A stretch of DNA of 64,000 bases from Lactarius indigo (Eukaryota > Basidiomycota > Agaricomycetes > Russulales > Russulaceae), in the NCBI GenBank assembly GCA_025766275.1, contig JAFKAC010000025.1, positions 310,001-374,000 of the forward strand, written 5' to 3'. Position 1 is the first letter of the stretch; each line of letters begins with the position of its first letter. This document shows, one piece after another, positions 22,518-34,200 of this stretch. The position numbers and the translations under genes are program-made. The notes beneath the pieces were generated by a model. The model saw only the letters and a list, made by a program, of their open reading frames with translations, was not told the DNA's origin and ran no database searches.

Positions 22518-24253
22518 ATGCCACGCATCAACGTTGACCCAAACCAGGCTGTCTGCCCCAGTTTCGAAAGCGATGAGTGGGATTTCATGAGACGGTCAAT
22601 GATAGAGTCCCACTGTGGACCCCAGCCGCTTACCGAGATAGAAGCGGTACAGCGAATGAAAGAAGCATGGGCCCAAGAGAATTTCAACAAAAGAGTTGCC
22701 TGGGACGCGCAACTCGAACAGGATAGAATGGCGCAAGACGAACAAGACAGGCTAGACCAAGAGGCAGAAGCCGCGCAAGTCGCTCAGCAGGAGAAAGAAG
22801 CCGAGGAACTTCGTAGAGAGGCCGAGAAGAAAAAACCGAAGATGAACACCTTCGACCCTCGCCGCTGTCTCGGTGACTGGATCGAACCGAGACCGGCCCA
22901 GTACGCAATAAACAAAATAAACAACTTGGAATGGGTCGAACTAGACTATTTCACTTTGAAAGGGTGCAGAGACGCCGCGGCTGACTTGAGTAGGTCGGGT
23001 AACCAGGATTCTCTCACTTTCACGCAACTTGGGGACACCATCGCAATGCGCCCACTAGCTGCCATGGCGCCCGCCAGGGGCATCAGAAATGATGAAGACC
23101 TAAGCTGGCTAGAGTTAATGGAGGCCAAAAATTCGATGCTTCACTTCATAGCCAAGTCCAAGGCCTGGCCTCCAAGCAACGCGGAAGCCCTAGCGGCTTT
23201 CTTCGTCGTTCTGGATATGCATCCAATCCGCGTTCAGACCAACGGCCGGAAAGCGCTGTTGCTGTACCAAAGCCGGGTGAGGCGGGAATGGTTTGACGCG
23301 CTGAGTCGTAACGAAGGGTTCAATATCGAGATAATCAGTGAAGGTCTCCTTCGGACCATTTCCGACGACCTAAACACCAGACTTCAAGAAAGGAAGATCG
23401 ATAAGGTGCGAACGAGCGCTCCCCTCTCGAATCCTCGCACGCGCTAACATCCCTCTCCTCTTCACCTTCTCATCTCTCCTCCCCGCAAACACTCCTCCCT
23501 CCTGCCTCACCACGCGGTGGCGCCTTTTTCTTTACCCACTATGCTCATCAATCGCTCCGCCTTCAATACACGACCATACTCTCCCCCGGGCTATCTACCT
23601 TCTGCTATACAATACACGCCTTTTCCCGTGTACTCTTGCCATCTGCCATTTGCCATTTGCCACATGCCATTTGCCATTGCCATTGCTATCTAATGCCGGT
23701 GCCTCCTCGCGTCGCCATTGTCCAGATCGACAGGGCGCAATCGGACTGGGAATCCGAGGCAGCTCACTCCTCCTCCAGATGCTATCGCGATCGGGGCCAA
23801 CATCGTCGTAACCGCCGTCGATCCTCTTCCCCCTGCCGGCGTGATTCACCGAGAAAGCGTGCTCGCTCTCGTTCACCCCACCCACATCGGAGTTCACCTT
23901 CCGATCGTCCAGAAAAGCGCGCTCGAGAGACTCCTCAGCGCCCGCGCCGCGACGACCCGGAGTTTTTTCAGTCTGGCGCAGGCCCACGTGGGGGAGTCTG
24001 CGCCATCTGCCTCGGGCGCCACGAACACACATTCTCCAAGTGCAGGGCACAGAAAATATGGGACGGATCGGCAAACGCTCCCAGAAAAAACGAGCAAGGG
24101 AGGCTTGTCGCAGCAGACGGCCTCCCGCTCTGCTTCGACTGGCAGGTCGCCAGAGGATGCGCCTCGGCCAGTCACCCCGAGCGTCACAGATGCTCGGGCT
24201 GCGGAAAGTCAGACCACGGAGCCCAAGCTTGTCCTCGAGCAGAGAAAGCTTGA
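22518..24253 (+). CDS. Gag-like protein of the DIRS-like element, two exons
   Basis: The first exon (22518-23405) encodes 296 residues with a charged Glu/Gln-rich coiled-coil-like segment around residues 75-115 and no recognised enzyme motif. A 320-bp gap with donor GTGCGA and acceptor CCAG (23406-23725) joins it in phase 0 to an Arg/Ser-rich exon. That exon ends in Cys/His clusters (CAICLGRHEHTFSKC and CSGCGKSDHGAQAC), which is the zinc-finger arrangement I associate with basidiomycete DIRS-like Gag. Unspliced, the frame would stop at 23447 (NPRTR). The gap contains repeated TGCCATT words. The splice is inferred from phase and domain continuity, and two separate ORFs remain possible. Confidence 0.65.
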
Positions 24254-26114
24254 GGCCTTATCTCCGTACAGGCGCGAGGCATGGGCAGCAGAGCTCGCAC
24301 GGCTTGGCCTTCAGGCCAAGTATCCATCGCTCGTCCAGGGTTTCTCCACCGGCTTTGATCTTGGGATCCCCGAGATCGTACACACTTATATCCCTCCTAA
24401 TCATCCATCCATCAAAGCCCTTCTACCTGTATATAACCTTATCACCGAACACGAATTCGCTACGGGCCGTTACATCGGACCCTTCTCACGCGCGCAGCTG
24501 GAGGCCAGCATCGGCCTGTTCCAGTCCTCCCCCTTATCTCTCGTTCCCAAGACAGCCAAGCCAGGACAATTCCGAGCGGTGCACAACTTCTCACACCCTC
24601 ATAGCCCGCTGCAGGGAACGGCTTCCATCAACTCACACGTCGAGAGCGACGACTTCCCTTGCACTTGGGGCACCTTCACAGCTGTCGCTCTCCTCATCTC
24701 CCGCTTGCCTCCCGGCTCCCAGGCCTCCGTGCGGGACGTGGCCGAAGCATACAGGACCATTCCCGCCGCGCCTTCCCAATGGCCCGGCCTCGTCGTCCGT
24801 TTGCAGGCCGAAGACCGGTTCGCTGTCAACACGTGCAACAATTTTGGCCTCACCTCAGCCGGAGGTGTATACGGAAGGGTCGCGGATGCCGGTGCAGACG
24901 TGTTCCGGGGAAACGGCATCGGCCCTCTATCAAAATGGGTCGACGACCACGTCTTCTTCAGAATCCCGCGCGCCCACCTACGCGACTATAACGCGCAACG
25001 CGCCGAGTGGCGTCGGGAGATCCTCGCCCAAGGGGGCTGCATACAGGACGGTAGCCGCCTATGGTACAAGGGCAAAAGCCTACCCGATGACTCTCCAGAA
25101 GAGTTTGACGAAGACTGCACGGCCATCCTTCAGGACCTCGCCGACTCCTCCCCGCGTCCCAAGTTGGACCAAGAATTCACGTATGCCGACGCTGATATTG
25201 ACGCGATCTCGGCACACCTCGGCATCAAATGGGAGACCTCCAAAACGGTCCCATTTGCCTCGGAGGTCCCATATCTCGGGCTGCGCTGGGACCTGCGCAC
25301 GCGTACAGTCTATCTACTCGAGAAGAAAAGAATCAAATATCTCTCGGCCATTGCAGAATGGGAGGAGAAGCGTGCCCACAACCTCCTCGAGACTCAAAGG
25401 CTATACGGCAAACTCCACCACGCTTCGCTGGTCATCCCGGCAGGGCGCGCTTACCTCACCAACATGGAGGCCATGCTGGCCTCGTGTAATAACAGTCCTT
25501 TCATACCTCGCACCCCACCCCGGGACAATCAAAGCGACCTTAAATGGTGGACGCAGCGACTCAGTCGCCCCGAGATATCCCGGCCCATCCCAGCCCCTGA
25601 ACCCCTCATCGACTACGGCGCCTACTCGGATGCGAGCTCCGGATTCGGCGTCGCAATCACGATCGGCCCCAGATGGAGAGCCTGGCGCTTGGCACCAGGC
25701 TGGAAATCTCAGGGACGAGACATCCAATGGGCCGAGGCGATCGGTTTTGAGCTTCTCATCATCGGCCTATGCGCATTTTCAAGCAAGGGCGAACACATTA
25801 AAGTCTACGGGGACAACCGCGGCGTCGTCGAGGGATGGTGGAAAAGATCCAGCGCCAACAAACCAACAAACCGTGTCTTCCGCCGTATCCTTGAGCTATC
25901 AGAAAATCGCAGTACAGTCATTCACACAAGATACATTCCGAGCGCACAAAATCCTGCCGACGCCCCCTCCAGAGGACGTTACCCCTCTTCCGGGCTTTTA
26001 CTCGGACACATCAGCATCCCTGAGGAGGTCAAACCCTTCCTCATCGACACCCACCCCGCGCAATTTGACGAGGGAGGCTGTCGTAGCTCGCCTAGTCCAA
26101 AAGCGCGGCCTTGA
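23718..26114 (+). CDS. Reverse transcriptase / RNase H of the DIRS-like element
   Basis: The open frame gives 798 residues, but the first 150 or so overlap the zinc-finger exon in another frame and are probably not real. Convincing sequence starts near 24240 (LSPYRREAWAAEL). The RT region contains FRAVHNFSHP, a palm with RDVAEAYRTIP, and WVDDHVFF near residue 407 as the YxDD-type box with Val in place of Met. RNase H follows, with YSDASSGFG near 636, WAEAIGFELL and YGDNRGVV, and it ends at NPADAPSRG. It copies the element RNA into DNA. The start codon is uncertain, and expression may rely on frameshift or reinitiation after Gag. Confidence 0.78.
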   Translation: MSRSTGRNRTGNPRQLTPPPDAIAIGANIVVTAVDPLPPAGVIHRESVLALVHPTHIGVHLPIVQKSALERLLSARAATTRSFFSLAQAHVGESAPSASGATNTHSPSAGHRKYGTDRQTLPEKTSKGGLSQQTASRSASTGRSPEDAPRPVTPSVTDARAAESQTTEPKLVLEQRKLEALSPYRREAWAAELARLGLQAKYPSLVQGFSTGFDLGIPEIVHTYIPPNHPSIKALLPVYNLITEHEFATGRYIGPFSRAQLEASIGLFQSSPLSLVPKTAKPGQFRAVHNFSHPHSPLQGTASINSHVESDDFPCTWGTFTAVALLISRLPPGSQASVRDVAEAYRTIPAAPSQWPGLVVRLQAEDRFAVNTCNNFGLTSAGGVYGRVADAGADVFRGNGIGPLSKWVDDHVFFRIPRAHLRDYNAQRAEWRREILAQGGCIQDGSRLWYKGKSLPDDSPEEFDEDCTAILQDLADSSPRPKLDQEFTYADADIDAISAHLGIKWETSKTVPFASEVPYLGLRWDLRTRTVYLLEKKRIKYLSAIAEWEEKRAHNLLETQRLYGKLHHASLVIPAGRAYLTNMEAMLASCNNSPFIPRTPPRDNQSDLKWWTQRLSRPEISRPIPAPEPLIDYGAYSDASSGFGVAITIGPRWRAWRLAPGWKSQGRDIQWAEAIGFELLIIGLCAFSSKGEHIKVYGDNRGVVEGWWKRSSANKPTNRVFRRILELSENRSTVIHTRYIPSAQNPADAPSRGRYPSSGLLLGHISIPEEVKPFLIDTHPAQFDEGGCRSSPSPKARP

Positions 26115-27360
26115 GGACAGTCAACCGAGCGCAGGCGCTGAAAGCTCCAAGCGGCGAAAACCCCTCAACACGAGGCCGCGCCATCTCCCCATACCTTCTA
26201 CCGCGTCCTCTTCTCATAAAAAGCCGGCCCCCTACCCGACGTCCCTCACTCCTCTCCCCTCCTCACTCCGCCCGCACTGTCTCGCCAAGAATCGCTTGAG
26301 ACTGTGGACCCCCATCAGCAACCAGCTTTTGTCTCCGGACACCCCAGTCGTTAGCGCGGAAGAGCGAGAGCGCGTCAAAAATACCATGGTACACGCATGG
26401 GAAGAGGTCACGCGCGAGGCATATGGGTCCGGCCTGCTAATGTGGCATTGCTTCTGCGATGACAAAGGAGTACCCGAGCCCGAAAGAGCTCCGGCATCAC
26501 AACCCCTCCTATCCGCATTCGTGGCCCACATGGCGGCTGCGTATTCCGGCAAAACTATTTCTAACTACCTGAACGGCGTGCGAGCCTGGCATATCCTCCA
26601 TAGCATCCCATGGATACTCGACAAAAACGAGATGGACACCATGCTGCGCGCCGCCAGCAAACTCACTCCAGACACCTCGAAAAGAAAAGCCCGCCGCCCT
26701 TACACCCCTGATTTCATTGCGGCCGTCAAGCGAGGCCTGGTCATGGACGATCCCCTCGACGCAGCTGTCTTCGCATGTCTAGCCACGTGTTTCTACGCCT
26801 CGGCTAGACTTGGCGAATTCACGGTTCGCACCCTGGAGAGCTTCCGCCCCAGCACCCACATCACCACCCAGAACCTCTCATATGAGCAGGATCGTGGCGG
26901 CAACAGGGTGACTGTATTACACCTCCCCTCGACAAAAGCCGCAGGCAGGGACGGAGAAGACGTGTACTGGGCGACGCAGGCAGGGGAGACCGATCCCTCA
27001 GCGGCCCTGCAAAATCATCTAACCATAAACCAGCCTTCCGAGGCGTCACATCTATTCGCGTATCGAGCCAAGAACACACGTCGCCCTCTCACCAAATCAA
27101 AGTTCCTGGAGAGAGTAGGGAAGGCCGCTCGTGCAGCCGGCCTCGAGCCGCTGCAAGGACACGGCATTCGGATCGGGTCCACACTCGAATACCTTCTTCG
27201 AGGTGTTCCTTTCGACGTCATGAAAGCCAAAGGCCGCTGGGCCGGGGATTCCTTTTTGCTGTACCTGAGGAAGCACGCGGTTATCATTGCCCCCTACATT
27301 CAAGACATCCCTGAAATACACGAAGCCTTCATACGCTATGCCATGCCCCCGGTGCGCTAG
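26080..27360 (+). CDS. Tyrosine recombinase of the DIRS-like element
   Basis: This is the C-terminal part of a long frame that opens at 24040; only the sequence from about 26080 looks coding. A SAM-like N-terminal region (WHCFCDDKGVPEPER, then TISNYLNGVRAWH) is followed by the catalytic core. The first Arg is in ASARLGEFTV (near 26814), the H-x-x-R box is HGIRIG (near 27160), and the nucleophile Tyr is in FLLYLRKHA (27262). A Trp in GRWAGDS stands in the usual His/Trp position. All four core residues are present. The enzyme would integrate circular cDNA by strand exchange. It overlaps the end of the RT frame by about 35 bp in another frame. Confidence 0.82.
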   Translation, partial: VVARLVQKRGLEDSQPSAGAESSKRRKPLNTRPRHLPIPSTASSSHKKPAPYPTSLTPLPSSLRPHCLAKNRLRLWTPISNQLLSPDTPVVSAEERERVKNTMVHAWEEVTREAYGSGLLMWHCFCDDKGVPEPERAPASQPLLSAFVAHMAAAYSGKTISNYLNGVRAWHILHSIPWILDKNEMDTMLRAASKLTPDTSKRKARRPYTPDFIAAVKRGLVMDDPLDAAVFACLATCFYASARLGEFTVRTLESFRPSTHITTQNLSYEQDRGGNRVTVLHLPSTKAAGRDGEDVYWATQAGETDPSAALQNHLTINQPSEASHLFAYRAKNTRRPLTKSKFLERVGKAARAAGLEPLQGHGIRIGSTLEYLLRGVPFDVMKAKGRWAGDSFLLYLRKHAVIIAPYIQDIPEIHEAFIRYAMPPVR

Positions 27361-27745
27361 AAACAACGCCCCGTCTCACCAGTGCCACACGCAGGGTAAG
27401 CAATGTCATGCCATCTCTTCCTAATCAGGGGGTACCGAGTCTCACTCGCCGCGTCATCGATTCCTAACAGATTGGGTGTCGCGACCTCGCCTCGGCCACC
27501 GGAGCTCATTTTCGATCGTGAAGCGCTTCGCGCTTTCGCCCGTCTTCTATGCACCTACCCCCATACATTAGATATACCGTTTCCGCTACCTCATAGGTTA
27601 AACAAACAATCGCACTTTCTCTTCATTCGTCAGCGTTCCGTGTCGCGTGCTTCTCACCCCTCCTCCTCCCACCGTTTACCTTCAAGCGACCACGGAACTT
27701 GCGCCAAACGAGAACCAAGTAGCGTCTCGCAAAGAACCAAGGACA

Positions 27746-30700
27746 TGGCATAACTGTCGACGATGCGGATGATACCAACAACACTCCATTGCACTTCGCG
27801 TCACGAGGTGGACACGCCGACATTGCGCGCGAGTTGCCAATGCGAGGGGCGAGTGTGGCCATGAAGGATCGGAGTTACCGGACGCCTTTGCATCTAGCAT
27901 GCGACTCTGGGCATGCAGAAACTGTGCGGTTATTGATCGAGCAAGGTGCAGACGTCATGCTGCAGGATCTGCAGCACAAGACACCTTTGCATCTCGCGGT
28001 GTCGAATGATCGGGTGGGTGCCAGACTACGTCATTATTGATCAGTACAAGGCTGATGCAGCTGGACAGCATCTCTCCCGCGGTCCGAAAGAATCAGCCGC
28101 AGTGGCTGGAATTGTGCGGCTCTTGATCGACCACGGCGCAGACGTGACCGCGCTAGATATGACGCTCTCGACGCCTTTGCACCAGGCGTCATCCCCTCGG
28201 AATCTTGAGATCGTGCGGATATTGATAGAGAATGGCGCCGACGTGAATGCGCAAGATGAGACCCATTCAACCCCTTTGCATCGGGCGGCGCTCCAGGGAA
28301 GTCTTGACATCTTGGAGTTTTTGATCGAGCACGGCGCGGATGTCATGGCGCGGGATTGGAACCTCAAGACTCCTCTCCATTTTGTCTCCACCTGGGTGAG
28401 TTTCGAAGCTCATCGCTCTTATCTGGCTCAGGGCTAATATAGACGGACAGCACGACGACACCGGCTGGGAGCAGACGATTACAAAAATGGCCGACACTTT
28501 ACGGCTATTCGTCAAGCATGGGGCTGACGTGACTGCGCGGGATATGACCTACTCTACGCCTTTGCATATGGCATCGTCCTCGAGGAGTACCAAAGCTTCA
28601 CAGATATTGATTGAGCTTGGCGCGGACGTCAACGCGCAAGACGAGGCTCACACGACGCCTTTGCATCTGGCATCGTCCTCGGTGAATGCTGAGACTGTGG
28701 AGCTGTTGATCGAGCACGGCGCGGATGTCACTGCACGAGATGCGAGTCACAGGACGCCTTTGCACCTGGCGTCGTCTATGATGAGTGCTAATACTGCGCC
28801 GCTCTTGATGCGTCGCAGAACTGATAAAAATCGAGAGAAAACCGACGTCAACTTTCATGGACAAGGCAACGAAGCCAAAATCCTGCGGTTATTGATTGAG
28901 CACGGAGCGGACGTCAACGCACAGGATGAGATCCACTCCACCTCTTTGCATCTGGCGGCACTCTCTGGGAACGCCGAAACCGTGCAGCTATTGATAGATC
29001 ATGGAGCGGATGTCACCGCGCAGGATGGGAGCCACAGGACGCCTTTGCATCTGGCATTAACTTCGGTTAGTGCGATATTCACGTCATTCTTGATCCAGGA
29101 CACGGCTGAAATAAGCACAGGTTGATAGCTACAGCAAGGGTCCCTTTATTAAGAAGTCCAATGTGAATGCAGACACTATGCGACTATTGATAGAGCATGG
29201 CGCAGACGTGTCTGTAAAGGATAAGACCCAGTCAACGCCTTTGCATCTCGCGGCGTTCTTGGGAAGTTCCGAAACTGTGCGTCTATTGATCGAGCACGGC
29301 GCGGATGTCACTATACTAGATGGGAGCCATAAGACGCCGTTGCATCTGGCGTCATCTTTTGTGAGTCCCGCAACTTCTCGTTTCTGACCCAGAAAGTATG
29401 CGGTTGACGTAAATGGACAGTGCATCAGTCGCGTAGGACCCATTTCAAAACTGTACAAAGAGAAGGCCGAAACTGTGAGGCTATTAGTCAAGCACGGGGT
29501 AGATGTGACAGCACAAGACTAGGATCACTCAACTCCTTTGCACTTGGCGTCGTCCTGGGGGAATCTTGAGATCATGCAGCTATTGATAGAGCACGGAGCG
29601 GATGTGACTGTCCAAGATAGGAGAGGCAGAACACCTTTGCATATGGTGTCGTCTTGGGTGAGTGCCAGAGTTACGTCATCCTTGTTCCCTCACAGGCCTG
29701 ATGAAAATCGACAGGATGATCAGAACCGCATGTCAGACTCGCCCAACGTAAAGGCTGATGCCGTGAGGATGTTGATTGATCATGGGGCGGACGTGACAGT
29801 TCAAGATGAAACCCACTCTACTGCTTTGCATCTGGCAGCATTTTTGGGGAGCACTGAAACCGTGCAGCTATTGATAGAGTACGGCGCAAATATCGCTGTA
29901 CAAGATCGTATCCGCAGGACGCCTTTGCATACGGCGTCGTCTTGGGTGAGCGCGTCACGCTTGACCCAGCATAGGGCTAACATAATGGATAGGATGATAC
30001 TAAAAGGGGTCTTCTACTCCGTGGTCATCCAACGTACCACGTGAAGCCCGACACTGTGAAGTTATTGATCGATCATGGGGCAGACGTGGCCGCACAGGAT
30101 GACACTCACTTAATGCCTTTGCATCTGGCATCTTCCTATGGGGGTGTCGAATCGGTGCGGCTATTGATCGAGCGCGGTGCGGATGTCACAGCGCAAGATA
30201 GGAGCCACAGGACGCCTTTACATCTGGCGTCGTCTTGGGTGAGTTCCAGAATCATGTTACTCTTGATCCGGCAGTGCTGATCAATATGGACAGGAGGACA
30301 GCGCGTACCCGTACCACTATCGTATGAAGTCCAGTGCGAAGGCAGACACTGTGAGACTATTGATCGATCATGGGGCAGACGTGACTGCGCAGGATGATCA
30401 GCACTCGACGCCTTTACACCTGGCGTCGTCTTTTGGGAGCCCTGATACGGTGCAGCTATTGATTGAACGCGGCGCGGATGTGACAGCACAAGATGGGAAT
30501 CACCGGACGGCTTTACATTTGGCATCATCTCGAGTGAGTATAGAGACAGTGCTTCTTTATCCGGTATGCACTAGTGTTAACGCACTAGACTTGGAACAGG
30601 ATGAGCGGCTCGTTGACGAACAACTCGGGTGGCTCCAAGAGGAACGGCGTCAGGAGAAGTCCAACAACAAGGCTGATACTGTGCAGCTATTGATCCAACA

Positions 30701-31025
30701 TGGGGCAGACGTCACTGCACGAGATGACACCCGCTCGACGCCTTTACATCTGGCTTCATCCAAGCAGAGTGCAGAAACTATTGAGCTACTGATTCAGCAT
30801 GGGGCAGATGTCAATGCACAGAATGGGAATCAATCAACGCCGCTCCACCTGGCGGCATCTTCCTACCATGCAGTGGAAGGAACTATCGTGCGCCTATTAC
30901 TTAAACACGGCGCAAATATAGATGCGAAGGATGACGAAGGCAGGACTCCGGTTGAGATCGCGTCGTCGGAAGGTCACTTTTGGGTTGCAAAGTTGTTGTC
31001 GGATCATCTTGCAAGTAGAGGATAG
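27746..31025 (+). pseudogene. NLR-2, 3' part: ankyrin repeats
   Basis: The NLR-2 ankyrin region resumes after the DIRS-like element and runs through exon cassettes equivalent to those of NLR-3 to the common C-terminus (DDEGRTPVEIASSEG ... DHLASRG). Each cassette carries repeats of the RTPLHLAS...LLIEHGADV form. Defects relative to NLR-3 include TAG at 29520-29522 where NLR-1 reads GAG. One intron (28781-28837) has also lost its GT donor (ATGAGT) but stays open in frame for exactly 57 nt. Together with the insertion and P-loop deletion, the copy is a pseudogene. Confidence 0.85.
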
Positions 31026-31116
31026 AATATATTGCCTGCGTTGTTTATAACTCTTCACAGATACAGTATTGATCGACAAAAAAGTTTGTTTGATTATTGA
31101 GCTCATGATAACCTGA

Positions 31117-33367
31117 TAACAAACGCGGATTTCCACTGCTACAGCTACGAAGTTGTAATCCTCGATCGCGGTCGGCATGTAAGGACAACGGTGCGCCGCA
31201 TACGCAACACCGTCGACTTTCTAGTGATCACGGCTTCGAACATTCGAGTTGCTCGCAAACAACTCGGCCATTATTTGCAAGATATCTAGCAGGGGTGTAC
31301 ATTTACAGCTACCAAAGGTTGCGATCAATGCGGACCGATATAAGTACGTCGGATGGGAACTGAGGCAACATCACTAGACCCAGCTACGGAGACGACGTGC
31401 ACTTGCACCTGCGACATTTTACCTCATACACTACTGGGGGCCGTCTAGGCAACCGTGTACCTTTCATTTAAACTGGTTTCGTATAGTAGCTGATTCGTCG
31501 GCAGCTGTGTTGGCTGCGGCGGTATAGCAACAAGAGCAACCACCGCTTACCTTCATATAGACTCTACCTTACTTTCCTACATATTGATTATCTCTGCAAC
31601 TTATCGACCTCGACACACCCCCGAGCCATAGCCGCACCATCTCCTAGGGTCTTTGGTAGGCTCTGAGCAGTCAAAAAGGAAATATTACGGTCGTTGTGAC
31701 AACGAGGTGGCATGTGCGAGTGTAGCGATGGTATATTAGACGGAGTATCAGACGATATGCTCGTCAGTGTCGTTAACGAAGAGAAAGGTGGGAGTGAGAA
31801 GCGAGGGTTTACTGGTGGGGATGATCCAATGATGTAGGATGCTGCAGTGTAGGACGACGCACCTCTGGCGGTCTAGTTCTTTCCCCAAATGACCTCCCTG
31901 ATCTGCTATATCATCTTGCTTGCCTGAACTAGATGATGGCGGGCCTAGCGCCCGCTGACCCAAGTGCGGCTCTTAGGAACACTTGTACAGGCCCTAGAGA
32001 GCACATCGATGCGATGCATTCGTTGGATTGAGCATCAGGTTCATCGTGGCCTAGAGTGAACCCCCAAAGGTGGAATGGCAGGGAGAAAGTATTAGAAGTT
32101 GGGAGGTGGGAATGGGAGAAACATCGGAACGCACAGTTGACCTCCTCAAAACTGATAAACTTGTCGCTTGTCGTAGCCTATGCGGACTCCCGCAATGATC
32201 CGGCCTTCACCTTACATCCTCTGGTCGCATACATCCCACCTAAGAGGTCCGATAAGGCGTTGAAACATAACAGTACTTGAGTTTATTCATCCTTTTACGC
32301 TTCATAGCGACTCTTGGGAAGGTGGGTGCCGCATACTGAAATGCTGTGAATAACTTGGGCGACTCGAAATTGATGTATAGTGAACTGTTGTCGGGATCTT
32401 CACTGGGCCTTCGTATGAAGAAGTCCGAGATCTGATGATAGGCAAAACGATCGAACAACGTTACAACGTTTGTGGAAGGCTGCGGACGCTACTTGAGGCA
32501 AGACTGGCAGATTTAGCGGGAGTGATGAAACGGGACAAAGGCGTGCAGGAGCGAGGCGAAAAACACCCAACTCGGGATCCTGGGGTTTTACCCGCGATAA
32601 ATAGCGCTATAGTACAGTACACGTGGTATCTGACGCCGGTCTGACGGCGGGCCGGCCCTGCAAAACAGCTCCGAGTCGCCACCTATTGAGGCATGGCTCC
32701 TGCTCACCCACAGTATCTTCTCAGTTGACATCACCTCGACACGCATATACAAGCCTGAATTTCACCTATCACACATCCTTGTTCATGCACGTTCATGTGC
32801 TGTAGGTCATCATTCAGAAGTGTTGTTCCACTTCTCTCGCCAGTAGTGAGTCACGTCACATTTAGGTCGCCTTCGCTCTGACAGCTCCCCATAGAGCCCT
32901 TTGATTCATTCCCACATAGCCTGCATATCGCACTATCTGGGTACACAATCAGCGCAGACCAGACCCCTGAGCGACCATCGCTGCTTGCCCAGACCGCACG
33001 GCTGGCGTGCGCTACCTCGTCTTGTTCGACAAGTCGGAAGGAGGGCGCCTCCTCTCAGAGCATGCGCCAAGCATCGCCCTCCCATCCAACAGATCATCTA
33101 TGAAGCCCGGGCACAAAGCGTTGAAAGCACATAGTGGTGGGTTGAATGTCGAGATCTGGAGGCAGCAGTGAGTGCATGATGCAGAACCTGCACATGTTGG
33201 TCCTCACGACATGGGCGCACGCCAGAGTACCATGTTGCCAAGATGAACTTCTGGGCGGCTATCACGGGTGCCAATAACTCCTTGAAGCGCTTCGAGTATG
33301 CCCTGCCGCTGCGCAACATGCCCGTCTCGCCAATGAGACCCACAGCCAATGTGCAGGTATATCCGGT
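31117..33367. repeat. NLR intergenic block, copy iii
   Basis: Follows the NLR-2 3' end with the same landmarks as copies i and ii and very close similarity to copy ii over 31.2-32.7 kb. The F-box start equivalent near 32880 is shortened (PIEPFDS-like only). No intact gene is seen. Confidence 0.75.
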
Positions 33368-34200
33368 TTGTCTATGACTGGGTTCAGCCATATCGGCGCT
33401 GATTATTTGCAGTTATGGTCTGTCTCGAACCTTACCTCCCTGAGCGTGGAGCATGCCGCATTCCTCCGGCACCCGCCGAGCGTCGTCCAGTTCTCCCGTG
33501 TCTTGCGCACCTCACCCTTACTAGAGGTACTCCCCTACGGCTCCTGCTCTTCCTCTCAGCTAATGTCACGCTGGCATGCTAGAGCCTCACTCTCGTGGTG
33601 CATGATCCGTCATTCGATCCGCACGCTCTCTTCGATGCTATGTGCTTCCCGCGCCTATGAGCGCTTGCCCTCGACATTCTCGTGCCTGGAGTGCCATCAA
33701 ATGCGTGTACTCGCCATGCTTCTAGAGCACACGCCGATGCTGCAGCACGCAGCATGGAAGCACCTTGACCCTGGAGCGCTGTCCACCAGCGCTCTACCAG
33801 CGCAACACATGCTTCACGTAATGGAAGTGCCAGGAAGCCCCGCCGCAGCGGGGCGCGCGCTGCTGCATAGCGGTGTTGCTTTAGAAGCACTCGGGAGCGT
33901 ATGCGTGGACGCGGCCGCGCTCGAGGCGCTGGCAGACATGCGCGCGAGGCGCTGCGCCATCTCGAGGTTGCGTCATTCGAGACCATTGTGGTGCTCGTCC
34001 GCGCCGTGCGACTGTTCCCACGCCTGTGTTGGCTGCTCATGCCCGCTGTCAACTATTGCCACGAGCACTCTCCCGTCACGCCTGTGCCCGTACATCTAGT
34101 ACGTCCCCTGGCACCAGATTATCCGCGTTGCACTAACGGGTTTAGGGCGAGTGGGTCGAGTTGCTTGTGGCGCTGCCCGAGCTGGAGGTGTTCTGCGGCA
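33368..34200 (+). pseudogene. F-box/LRR-like remnant before NLR-3
   Basis: Counterpart of the remnant at 17.8-18.7 kb, with the same leucine-rich stretches in different frames (LWSVSNLTSLSVEHAAFL near 33420, VRLFPRLCWLLMPAVNY near 34010). It breaks off near 34200 and is followed by unrelated sequence. I infer decay rather than a working gene. Confidence 0.4.

Larger units (their letters stand above)
22295..27745 (+). mobile_element. DIRS-like tyrosine-recombinase retroelement inserted in NLR-2
   Basis: The insertion carries a gag-like gene, a zinc-finger region, reverse transcriptase/RNase H and a tyrosine recombinase, with no integrase and no flanking LTRs. This content is typical of DIRS-group elements, which integrate a circular cDNA through the recombinase. 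NLR-2 homology stops after GCAGAGGTGAA and resumes at GGCATAACTGTCGAC. No target duplication is seen, and about 13 bp of the NLR-3-like sequence are missing or diverged, as expected for recombinase insertion. I could not identify inverted or split direct terminal repeats by eye. Confidence 0.82.

Noticed and set aside
24040..26080. Long frame upstream of the tyrosine recombinase as a single 1106-residue protein
   Set aside because: It overlaps the zinc-finger and RT frames and has no protein-like motifs until about 26080.
22295..27745. Crypton or LTR element instead of DIRS-like
   Set aside because: Reverse transcriptase/RNase H rules out a Crypton, and the lack of integrase and LTRs rules out an LTR element.
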